A DNA stretch of 61,941 nt from DATBLE01 sp963719325 (GTDB taxonomy: Bacteria > Actinomycetota > Thermoleophilia > Gaiellales > Gaiellaceae), in contig CAVRBW010000020.1 of NCBI GenBank assembly GCA_963719325.1, positions 1-61,941 of the forward strand, written 5' to 3'. The notes beneath the pieces are model-generated. The model was given only the letters and a program-made list of their open reading frames with translations. It made no database searches and was not told the DNA's origin. The position numbers were made by a program, and so were the translations under genes. Below, piece after piece: positions 30,952 through 37,941 of the stretch; position 1 is the first letter of the stretch, and every line of letters begins with the position of its first letter.

Positions 30952-32645
30952 TTGAGCGACTGGAGGTAGACGAGCGACTTCGGACGGCGGAGGATCTCTG
31001 CCCCGCTCAGGCTGACGAGGAATTCCTCCGGGCCGTTGAAGGCGCGCATCCGGACGGCGCCGGTGCCGACACCCTGGAGGACGTGCGCGTCCGAGCCGGC
31101 GCCCATCATCAAGCCGTACTTGCGTGCGAAGCGGAGCGCCTCGACGTTGAACGACTCTCGGAGCAGGCGCGCGTTGTAGACCTCGAAGACGTCGATCTCG
31201 GGTAGGTAGCGGTGAAGCGTGCGCGGATCCGGGATCGCATGCAGGCGATCGAAGGGGTGGGGGAGATAGACGAGGCCGCCCTGCTCCTTGATCGCCGCGA
31301 TCGTGTCGGCGAACGAGAGTCCTCGCGGGATCTCACGCTCGAGGAAGAGGCCGATCACCTCGCCCTGACCCGCGGTCTTCACCTCCTCGCCCGGGATCAC
31401 CGTGAGACGGCGGTTGCGTGCCCGCTCGGTCGCCTCGGCTGCGCCCCCGAACCGGTTGTGGTCGGTGATCGCGACCGCGCCGAGGCCGACCGCCTCCGCG
31501 TGGTCGAGCAGGTCGTCGACCGGAATCGAGCAGTCGTGCGACCAGGACGTGTGCATGTGGAGGTCGCACATGATCCAGGAGCGGTTTGCGAGCGGGTCAC
31601 CGCCACGCCTGGCCGTGCGCCGCAGTCGGGCGAGGTTTCGGTAGAGGGTCTCGAGCTCGCCGGCGACCGCCGCGAAGCTCTGGCGCTCCGCCCGGGCGCG
31701 TCCCTCCCCGCCGAGGCGCTCCCGGAGCGCGTCGTCCTCGGCCAGGCGAGCGGCAGCGGCGGCCGCGAGCTCGGGCTGTTCTGCAACGCCACGCGGGGCG
31801 GCCAGGGCGGCACCGGCGGCTCCCGCCTCGAGCGCGAGTCGTGTGCTGCCCTCGATCGCGGGAACGAAGATTGCGGCTTCGGACAGGAGCGCGGCGCGGT
31901 CAGGGGCCCCCCTGGCGAGGCGCGTCCGCACGCGTCCGGCCAGGCGATGAGGCACGTAGGGGCGCCCCGAGAGCGGCCTCGTCCGGAGCAGCGTGACGTT
32001 CCAGCCGGGCAACTCGGCCAGGATGCGGATCACGCCTCGTGCCACTTGCCGTTCGAGGCCGTGCCACTCGACGACGATCGCCTTGCGCTTCCGTCCAGGC
32101 TTGAACAGCTCGGTGTCCACGCCGGGGGAGAGGACGCGGTAGTCGCCCGGGAACCGTTCGGCCGCGGCCGCCGCCGTCTCCGCCGAGGAGGCGATCAGCG
32201 CGTCGATGCGTCCGAGGAGCCGCTCGCGTTGAGCTCTGCTCGGCGGGTACCCGAGGCGCTCCGGCGAGAAGAAGCTCGCCACCGCGATCGTGTGCGCGTA
32301 GCGGAGCGCGAGGTGGGACAGGCTCGGCAGACCGGGCTCGAAGCCGTGGACCACGTCATAACGTCCGCGCGAGAGGGCGATCGTCAGGCTTGCCCGCGAG
32401 CCGACGGGAACGCCCATGCTGCTTCGCCGTGAGATCGGGACCGCAGGCCCGAGCGCGATCAGCTCTGCGTCCGCGTGTCCGAGCAACGAGCGGCGGCCGG
32501 CGCGGAGATCGGACGCCCGTCCGGACGGCGCGAGCACGGTGACCGAGTGGCCGAGCTTCCGGAGCTCGGTGGCGACTCCCGCGACGTGGTCGTTGACCTC
32601 GTGTGGCGCCGACCACGCAAACGGCGTGACGAGACAGACCCGCAT
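30918..32645 (-). CDS. Glycosyltransferase (GT4-like) fused to a PHP-domain phosphoesterase
   Basis: The 575-residue protein has two parts. Residues about 1-345 form a GT-B glycosyltransferase: 'MRVCLVTPFAWSAPHEVNDH', 'ATELRKLGHSVTVLAPSG', 'YDVVHGFEPGLPSLSHLALR' and an acidic stretch 'VPAIEGSTRLALEAGAAGAA' where the donor-binding helix lies. Residues about 358-575 form a PHP domain with the metal ligands 'CDLHMHTSWSHD', 'GAVAITDHNRFGG', 'GEEVKT', 'YLPHPF' and 'GSDAH'. The first half likely adds a sugar to a lipid or glycan using a nucleotide sugar; the second removes phosphate. The genes for inositol lipid synthesis upstream make a phosphoinositide acceptor plausible. The stop overlaps the UDG-like gene. 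Confidence 0.85.
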   Translation of the reverse strand: MRVCLVTPFAWSAPHEVNDHVAGVATELRKLGHSVTVLAPSGRASDLRAGRRSLLGHADAELIALGPAVPISRRSSMGVPVGSRASLTIALSRGRYDVVHGFEPGLPSLSHLALRYAHTIAVASFFSPERLGYPPSRAQRERLLGRIDALIASSAETAAAAAERFPGDYRVLSPGVDTELFKPGRKRKAIVVEWHGLERQVARGVIRILAELPGWNVTLLRTRPLSGRPYVPHRLAGRVRTRLARGAPDRAALLSEAAIFVPAIEGSTRLALEAGAAGAALAAPRGVAEQPELAAAAAARLAEDDALRERLGGEGRARAERQSFAAVAGELETLYRNLARLRRTARRGGDPLANRSWIMCDLHMHTSWSHDCSIPVDDLLDHAEAVGLGAVAITDHNRFGGAAEATERARNRRLTVIPGEEVKTAGQGEVIGLFLEREIPRGLSFADTIAAIKEQGGLVYLPHPFDRLHAIPDPRTLHRYLPEIDVFEVYNARLLRESFNVEALRFARKYGLMMGAGSDAHVLQGVGTGAVRMRAFNGPEEFLVSLSGAEILRRPKSLVYLQSLKWVAQAKERVR

Positions 32646-32680
32646 CGGTCAGAGCTTATGTCGGCGGGATTGCCCGGCGT

Positions 32681-34144
32681 CTAGGCCCTGGCGGCGGCCT
32701 TCGTCTTCGGCCGCTTGTATTGCTTGATGAAGCGCTCGGTCGACTCACGAGCCTCGTCGTCGCGGATCTGCTTCGGCGGCGACTTCATCAGGTAGGAGCT
32801 CGGCGCCTCGAGGGCGCCGGCGACGCCGTTCAGGAGGGCCAGCTTGGCAAGCCGGACGGCGTCGATCACGATGCCGGCGGAGTTCGGTGAGTCCCACACC
32901 TCGAGCTTCAGCTCGAGGTTCAGCGGCACGTCCCCGAACGCCTTCCCTTCCATCCGGATATAGGCCCACTTGCGGTCGGTCAGCCAGGGCACGTAGTCGG
33001 ACGGCCCGACGTGCACGTTCTTCGCGCCGAGGTCGTAGTCGAGCATCGACGTGACCGCGTTCGTCTTCGAGATCTTCTTCGACTCGAGGCGGTCGCGCTC
33101 CAGCATGTTCAGGAAGTCGGAGTTGCCGCCGACGTTCAGCTGCATCGTCCGGTCGAGGTGGACGCCGCGGTCGCGGAAGAGCGTGGTCAGCACCCGGTGC
33201 GAGATCGTTGCTCCGACCTGCGACTTGATGTCGTCGCCGATGACCGGCACGCCGGCCTCCTCGAAGCGGCGCTGCCAGTACGGCTCGCGGGCGATGAAGA
33301 CCGGCATGCAGTTCACCATCGCGCAGCCCGCCCGCAGGATCTGTTCCGTGTACCACTTGGTCGCCTCCTCGGAGCCGACCGGAAGGTAGTTGACGACCAC
33401 GTCCGTCTTCGTCTCCTTGAGGATCCCCACCACGTCGTCGGTCTCGCCGGGAACCTTCTCGACGATCTCGGAGAGATACTTGCCGATCCCGTCATGGGTC
33501 ATGCCGCGGGAAACGGTGACGCCCGTCTTGGGGACGTCCGCGAACTTGATCGTGTCGTTCGGGTGCGCCCAGATCGCATCGGCGAGGTCGACCCCGACCT
33601 TGCCCTTGACGACGTCGAAGGCGGCGACGAATTCGATATCGCGGATGTGATAGCCGCCGAGGTCGACGTGCATCAACCCTGGGACGAAGTCGTCCGGGCT
33701 CGCGTCCTTGTAGTACTCGACGCCCTGGAGCAGCGAGTTTGCGCAGTTGCCGGCGCCGATGATCGCGACGCGCACCTTGTCGTCGGAGCCGATCCGGCCG
33801 TTGCTCCTGCCGTTGTTGGAAGCCATGCGTTCCCTTTCGGTCAGGCCGAGTCGCTCGGTGAGCGTCCCGACGATGAGCTCGTTCACGTTCTGCCTGCGCT
33901 CGGCGGCGCGCCTGGCGAGCCGCTCCTTCAACTCCGGCGGCATCCGCAGCAGCACCGATCCACCCTCACGGGTAGGCCCGCCGGGCCGGCCGCTCGGCTC
34001 GAAATCCACGGCGAGGCTGGCCGCGAGGTGGCCGACGGCGACATCGTTGAAGCTCCGACCGGTGCTTACCACCTCGTCTGCGACCCGCTTCTTGAGCGCG
34101 GGTGGCATCCTCACGAAGACGTTCTTGCGACGGGGCGCTAGCAC
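32681..34144 (-). CDS. ino1: Inositol-3-phosphate synthase with two N-terminal ribbon-helix-helix domains
   Basis: The frame encodes 487 residues. Residues about 106-487 are myo-inositol-3-phosphate synthase: 'VRVAIIGAGNCANSLLQGVE' (NAD site), 'NYLPVGSEEATKWYTEQIL', 'GDDIKSQVGATISHRVLTTL', 'LNVGGNSDFLNMLERDRLES', turning glucose-6-phosphate into inositol-3-phosphate. Residues about 7-47 ('KNVFVRMPPALKKRVADEVV') and 62-103 ('GSVLLRMPPELKERLARRAA') are two ribbon-helix-helix DNA-binding units joined in frame, which is unusual. A second start, ATG at 33826 with AAAGGGA four bases before it, would give a normal 381-residue enzyme, so both a fusion and a short form may be made. A palindrome covers the GTG start at 34144. 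Confidence 0.85.
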   Translation of the reverse strand: MLAPRRKNVFVRMPPALKKRVADEVVSTGRSFNDVAVGHLAASLAVDFEPSGRPGGPTREGGSVLLRMPPELKERLARRAAERRQNVNELIVGTLTERLGLTERERMASNNGRSNGRIGSDDKVRVAIIGAGNCANSLLQGVEYYKDASPDDFVPGLMHVDLGGYHIRDIEFVAAFDVVKGKVGVDLADAIWAHPNDTIKFADVPKTGVTVSRGMTHDGIGKYLSEIVEKVPGETDDVVGILKETKTDVVVNYLPVGSEEATKWYTEQILRAGCAMVNCMPVFIAREPYWQRRFEEAGVPVIGDDIKSQVGATISHRVLTTLFRDRGVHLDRTMQLNVGGNSDFLNMLERDRLESKKISKTNAVTSMLDYDLGAKNVHVGPSDYVPWLTDRKWAYIRMEGKAFGDVPLNLELKLEVWDSPNSAGIVIDAVRLAKLALLNGVAGALEAPSSYLMKSPPKQIRDDEARESTERFIKQYKRPKTKAAARA

Positions 34145-34156
34145 AGCAGTGCTAGC
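34137..34156 (-). promoter_or_regulatory. Candidate operator: perfect palindrome over the ino1 start codon
   Basis: GCTAGCAC and GTGCTAGC flank a four-base centre; the GTG start (34142-34144) lies within one arm. A TAGGCT hexamer, a plausible -10, lies just upstream. The half-site GCTAGCAC recurs at 34917-34924 next to the start of the CDP-alcohol phosphotransferase gene. Ribbon-helix-helix proteins bind short palindromes, so autoregulation by the fused domains is a reasonable inference. Confidence 0.55.
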
Positions 34157-34163
34157 AGCCTAT

Positions 34164-34214
34164 CACGGGGGGAAACAGCCGGTTCCCCCCGTGCGCCCCC
34201 TTCCCGTAATCGGT
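34164..34214 (-). repeat. 51-bp repeat with a hairpin (copy 1, inverted)
   Basis: Contains a stem (CACGGGGGGAA / TTCCCCCCGTG) plus a flank reading, on the minus strand, ACCGATTACGGGAAGGGGGC. A near copy lies at 35845-35893 in opposite orientation and a looser one at 37902-37941. Here it is between the CDP-alcohol phosphotransferase and ino1 genes. Confidence 0.8.
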
Positions 34215-34283
34215 CGTACCCTCGAGTCCGTCGGTGGCCGCGCCCGCCATGTCGGTCGCGGCGACGAAAGAGCAGGAACAGGC

Positions 34284-34916
34284 TTACGCCTGTAGTTGCC
34301 GTCTGACGTGCAGGATCCGCTGCAGCACCGTCACCCACGCCGTTGCTGCGAGGAGGTAGATCGCCCACTGCAGGCCACCCCAGGGGGCGAAGACGAGGCC
34401 GCCGGTGATCACCACCACGCGCTCGGCGCGCGAGCCGATGCCGACGTCTCCGCGCAGCCCCAACGCCTCGGCTTTCGAGCGCGTGTAGCTGACGAGAAAC
34501 GAGCCGGCGAGAGCAGCGAACGTGAATGCGAGCGCGGTCTCGTTCCCGTCGCGGGCCAGGGCGAGGGCGATCGCTCCGAGCATGAACGCCTCGCCGACGC
34601 GGTCCGTGGTCGAGTCGATGAACGCACCGAAGGTGCTCGCCTTTCCGCCGGCACGCGCGAGGGCGCCGTCGAGGATGTCGAGGACCGAGCCGACCACGAA
34701 CACGGCCGCGCCCGCCCAGAAGAAGAGCCACTCGCTCCGGTACTCGAAGTACACGAGGGCGGACGCGGCGACGCAAAGCGAGACGCCGGATGCAGTCAGC
34801 ATCGTCGGGGTGAGCCGCGTCTGCGCGAGACTCGAGATCGAGCGTGACGCCAGCCGGCGAGCGCCCTCGGTGTAGGTGGACTTGACGTCCGCCGCCAGCG
34901 TCTTCACGCGGGCCAC
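34284..34916 (-). CDS. CDP-alcohol phosphatidyltransferase, likely phosphatidylinositol-phosphate synthase
   Basis: The 210-residue membrane enzyme has the family signature D-G-x2-A-R-x8-G-x3-D-x3-D in order ('LDILDGALARAGG', then 'FGAFIDSTTDRVGEA'), with about five to six hydrophobic helices. It replaces CMP of CDP-diacylglycerol by an alcohol. Its neighbour makes inositol-3-phosphate, so the product is probably phosphatidylinositol phosphate. Choice of start is open: GTG at 34916, or GTG at 34907, which would be seven bases after a TAGCGT hexamer and so leaderless. The gene follows the PAP2 gene by 22 bases. Confidence 0.85.
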   Translation of the reverse strand: MARVKTLAADVKSTYTEGARRLASRSISSLAQTRLTPTMLTASGVSLCVAASALVYFEYRSEWLFFWAGAAVFVVGSVLDILDGALARAGGKASTFGAFIDSTTDRVGEAFMLGAIALALARDGNETALAFTFAALAGSFLVSYTRSKAEALGLRGDVGIGSRAERVVVITGGLVFAPWGGLQWAIYLLAATAWVTVLQRILHVRRQLQA

Positions 34917-34938
34917 GCTAGCACTGGACCCAGCCGGC

Positions 34939-35691
34939 TTATGCGGGGGCGTGCCGCAACAACCGGGGAACCACGAGTCGTCGGTGGACGACGAGCGCGG
35001 CAAGCAGGGCGACGACGATGCCGGCCAGGATGTCGAGCCAGAAGTGGTTGCCGCTCGCCATTACCACGAACCAGACCCAGGCGGGCCACAGAAGCCAGAT
35101 CGCCTTCGACCACCAGTGGCGGCACACGACCGCGAGCGAGACCCCGACGATCAGCGCGTCGGCGGCGTGCAGGCTGGGCATCGCCGCATAGGGGTTCGCA
35201 GCGAGCTCGACGAGACCGCTCCCGTGGTTGAGGCCGCCGAACTGAGCCAGCGTGTCCGGGAACCCGAACGTCGGGAACATGCGCGGCGGTGCCGTCGGCA
35301 CGAGCACGTAGCCGACGAGCCCGATCAGGTTCGCGAGCAGGATCCAGTTCCGGAACCGATGGAAATGCTCGTGGCGGCGCAGGTAGACGAACAGGAGCGT
35401 CAGTCCGACCACCGTGAACTCGGAGTTCCAGTACGTCCACGACACGAGGACCGTCAGCACGCGGGAGCCGCTGATCAGGTTCGCGAGCGTGATCTCGAAC
35501 AGGTCGCCGACGCGCTCCTCGATGTTGATCACGCCCAACCCGTTCTGGAACGCCTGGGTCGGGTTGCGGTCGGCTACGCCACGGGCAACCTGATAGAGCC
35601 CGAGGAAGCCGAACCAGATCGCCACCTGGCGACCGAGATCGAGCCAGCCCCTGGGCAGGTGCCTGCGGCCTGCTTGGACGAGTGCGGTCAT
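34939..35691 (-). CDS. PAP2/AUR1-like membrane phosphatase or inositol-lipid transferase
   Basis: The 250-residue protein has about six membrane helices and the PAP2 signature: 'PTAPPRMFP', 'NPYAAMPSLHAADALIVGVS' (SxH motif) and 'MASGNHFWLDILAGI' (final His and Asp). The 'GNHFWLD' and 'AAMPSLH' forms are those of the AUR1/inositol-phosphorylceramide synthase-type subgroup. With inositol-phosphate lipid synthesis next door, removing or transferring the inositol-linked phosphate is the likely job. It is first in the lipid operon, and the 221 bases before it hold hairpins but no clear promoter. Confidence 0.82.
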   Translation of the reverse strand: MTALVQAGRRHLPRGWLDLGRQVAIWFGFLGLYQVARGVADRNPTQAFQNGLGVINIEERVGDLFEITLANLISGSRVLTVLVSWTYWNSEFTVVGLTLLFVYLRRHEHFHRFRNWILLANLIGLVGYVLVPTAPPRMFPTFGFPDTLAQFGGLNHGSGLVELAANPYAAMPSLHAADALIVGVSLAVVCRHWWSKAIWLLWPAWVWFVVMASGNHFWLDILAGIVVALLAALVVHRRLVVPRLLRHAPA

Positions 35692-35770
35692 GCGAACGTA
35701 CCCCTTGAGGTCATGAAGATACTAACGGCCGAGTCCAACAGAATCATCCCAATATCGGATTTGCAGGGCA

Positions 35771-35821
35771 TTTGCGCATTCGCGCAAACTCGTCGCGGCG
35801 CCCGACCTGTGCGGGCGCCGC
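35771..35821. promoter_or_regulatory. Two hairpins upstream of the PAP2 operon
   Basis: TTTGCGC-ATTC-GCGCAAA (35771-35788) and GCGGCGCCCG-N7-CGGGCGCCGC (35795-35821) lie 80-130 bases before the PAP2 start. They could be a leader structure or operator; the second could be a terminator of the moaA message. The region is otherwise gene-free and unusually AT-rich near the start codon. Confidence 0.45.
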
Positions 35822-35844
35822 CCACCGCGGCTTCTGAGGTGCGA

Positions 35845-35893
35845 ACCGATTAGGGAAGGGGGCACGTGGGGGAAACCGGCTGTTTCCCCCACG
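35845..35893 (+). repeat. 49-bp repeat with a hairpin (copy 2)
   Basis: Stem CGTGGGGGAAAC / GTTTCCCCCACG with a CGGCT centre, preceded by ACCGATTAGGGAAGGGGGCA. It matches the copy at 34164-34214 in the opposite orientation, so the two-gene PAP2 and CDP-alcohol phosphotransferase unit is bounded by inverted copies. It lies 20 bases past the moaA stop and may work as a terminator for moaA. Confidence 0.8.
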
Positions 35894-35912
35894 AAAGCGA
35901 GCGGAGCGAGCG

Positions 35913-36914
35913 TCAGCCTCCTATGTAGCTCATCTCGACCTTTTCCAGGCCGGCGGTGTTCGAGGAGCGGATCTCCGAATATCGGTCGGTGCGGCGAGTC
36001 CAGATGCGCGCGATCGTCTCGTGGATCTCCTCGTCGGAGGCGGTGCTGCGCACGAGGGCGCGCAAGTCGTGCCCGCGCATACCGAAGAGGCAGGTGTACA
36101 GGCGACCATCCGCAGAGAGCCGCGCGCGGGTGCAGCCGCTGCAGAACGGCTGGGTCACGGAGGCGATCACGCCGATCTCCCCGCCGCCCTCGCGGTAGCG
36201 CCACCGACGGGCGACCTCTCCGTCGTAGTTCGGCTCGATCGGCTCGAGGGGCAGCTCGCCGTCGACCGCGGCGACGATCTCGGCTGCCGGGACGACGTCG
36301 TCCAGGCGCCAGCCGTTCGAGTGGCCCACGTCCATGTACTCGATGAAGCGCAGGATGTGGCCGCGATCGCGGAAGTAGCGCGCCATCGGGAGGATGCTGT
36401 CCTCGTTCACGCCGCGCTTGACGACCATGTTCACCTTCACCGGCAGTCCGGCGGCGGCTGCGGCCTCGATTCCCTCCAGGACGTGCCGGACCGGGAAGTC
36501 GACGTCGTTCATGCCGACGAACACCTCGTCGTCGAGTGAGTCGAGGCTGACCGTGATCCGCTGGAGGCCCGCGTCCCTGAGCGCTTGCGCCTTCTGCGGG
36601 AGCAGCGAGCCGTTCGTCGTCAGCGTCAGGTCGAGGCCCTCGATCGCCGCGAGCTTCGCGATCAGGCGCTCGAGGTCGCGTCGCACCAGCGGTTCGCCGC
36701 CGGTGATCCTGATCTTCTCGACCCCCTGCGCGACGAATGCCCGGGCCAACCGCTCGATCTCCTCGAAGGTGAGGAGCTCGCGGCGCTCGAGGAAGCTGTA
36801 GTCGCGGCCGAACACCTCCTTCGGCATGCAGTAGACGCAGCGGAAGTTGCAGCGGTCGGTGACCGAGACGCGGAGGTCGCGCAACGGCCGGCCAAACGTG
36901 TCCTGAACGGTCAC
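35913..36914 (-). CDS. moaA: GTP 3',8-cyclase (molybdopterin synthesis)
   Basis: The 333-residue radical-SAM enzyme converts GTP to the cyclic precursor of molybdenum cofactor together with MoaC. The N-terminal 4Fe-4S site is Cys22-Cys26-Cys29 ('CNFRCVYC'), 'ITGGEPLVRRDLE' binds SAM, and the C-terminal cluster is 'FCSGCTRARLSADGRLYTC'. The tail ends 'SYIGG', with the paired glycines seen in this family. The GTG at 36914 gives a normal N-terminus; the frame is open far upstream without coding character. No other molybdopterin gene is nearby. Confidence 0.95.
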   Translation of the reverse strand: MTVQDTFGRPLRDLRVSVTDRCNFRCVYCMPKEVFGRDYSFLERRELLTFEEIERLARAFVAQGVEKIRITGGEPLVRRDLERLIAKLAAIEGLDLTLTTNGSLLPQKAQALRDAGLQRITVSLDSLDDEVFVGMNDVDFPVRHVLEGIEAAAAAGLPVKVNMVVKRGVNEDSILPMARYFRDRGHILRFIEYMDVGHSNGWRLDDVVPAAEIVAAVDGELPLEPIEPNYDGEVARRWRYREGGGEIGVIASVTQPFCSGCTRARLSADGRLYTCLFGMRGHDLRALVRSTASDEEIHETIARIWTRRTDRYSEIRSSNTAGLEKVEMSYIGG

Positions 36915-36949
36915 GAAGGCAGGGTACAGACGCCTTCCCTCGCGGAGTC

Positions 36950-37765
36950 CTATTCGGGTCGGAGCGTGCGCTCGATCGCGGCCGCCAGTCGCGCGGCAGC
37001 ACCCACGCCGAACTCGAGGTACAGGGAGGGCTCGGTTGCCTCGAGCTCGAGCACCGCGCCGCCCATCAGGTCGACGCGGGCGTACACGAGCTCGCCGGGC
37101 GCGCAGGCGAGCGCGGCCTCTGCGATGCCGCGATCCGCCGGTGTCGCGGCGGCCGGGCCGAGCTGTTCGTCGAGGTAGAAGACCGCCCGGCCACCGCCGG
37201 CTGGAAGCGGAACGCGCCGCTGCAGCGCATGGGAGAAGGTGCCGTCGATGTACACCAACGCTCTCTCCTCGGTCTCGCCGAGGTCGGGCTGGACCATCGC
37301 CGTCCTGCCTTCGGCGTGAATCCGCTCGACGAGCTTCCGGGCGGCATCGGTCGCCTCGGGCTCGAACCGCGCCGAGCTTCGTCCGCCGGCGGAGATCGAC
37401 GGCTTGACGACGAACGGCTCTCCCGGAGGATCGAACGACTGCCCCGGCTCGAGGAACACGGTCGGAACGGTTGGGACGCTCGCATCGGCCAGGTCGGTCA
37501 GGTATCGCCGCTTGTCCGTGTTCCATTCGAGGACGGCGATGCCGTTGAGCACCAGCGGGAGGGAGCGCGCCCAGGCGAGGAACTCGTCCCGCCGCTCCGC
37601 GTAGTCCCAGGTCGAGCGGAGGACGACGAGATCGAATGCCGACCAGTCGACGGCGGCGTCCCACACGGCTGCTTCCGAGTCGACGCCGACCCCGGCCAGC
37701 GCCTCGATCAGCGCAGGGAAGTCCTCCTCGCCGTGCGGAATCTCGGCGCAGGTCGCGAGCGCCAC
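36950..37765 (-). CDS. ATP-grasp domain protein
   Basis: The 271-residue protein has 'FVVKPSISAGGRSSARF' (nucleotide-binding lysine and loop), 'TAMVQPDLGETEERALVYID' and 'YARVDLMGG...LELEATEPS' (metal-binding acid and asparagine-like end), the ATP-grasp order. An N-terminal part 'VALATCAEIPHGEEDFPAL' with 'LVVLRSTWDYAERRDEFLAW' matches the DcsG/RimK-like group. Members join a carboxylate with an amine; the substrate is unknown. The GTG at 37765 fits family N-termini; an ATG at 37879 would add a disordered extension. It follows nothing on its strand and precedes moaA by 36 bases. Confidence 0.75.
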   Translation of the reverse strand: MALATCAEIPHGEEDFPALIEALAGVGVDSEAAVWDAAVDWSAFDLVVLRSTWDYAERRDEFLAWARSLPLVLNGIAVLEWNTDKRRYLTDLADASVPTVPTVFLEPGQSFDPPGEPFVVKPSISAGGRSSARFEPEATDAARKLVERIHAEGRTAMVQPDLGETEERALVYIDGTFSHALQRRVPLPAGGGRAVFYLDEQLGPAAATPADRGIAEAALACAPGELVYARVDLMGGAVLELEATEPSLYLEFGVGAAARLAAAIERTLRPE

Positions 37766-37901
37766 ACGAGCTCTTCTGCCGTGAGCGTCCGACGCAGGCC
37801 CGGGCTCGCTCCGGTTTTCGTCGATCGTGGATCTCCGTCCGGCGCGCGGAGGCGAGACCGCGCTCTCGCCGGAGCGCACGAGCGGTCCGTTACGCGCGCC
37901 C

Positions 37902-37941
37902 GAAGGAGGGGGCCCGTGGGGGAACCATGGGTTTCCCCACG
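37902..37941. repeat. 40-bp repeat with a hairpin (copy 3, diverged)
   Basis: CGTGGGGGAAcc and ggTTTCCCCACG arms with a CATGG centre, preceded by GAAGGAGGGGGCC. It resembles the repeats at 34164 and 35845 but lacks the ACCGATTA part. It starts at the base next to the stop of the aminopeptidase gene, so it can act as its terminator. Confidence 0.65.
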
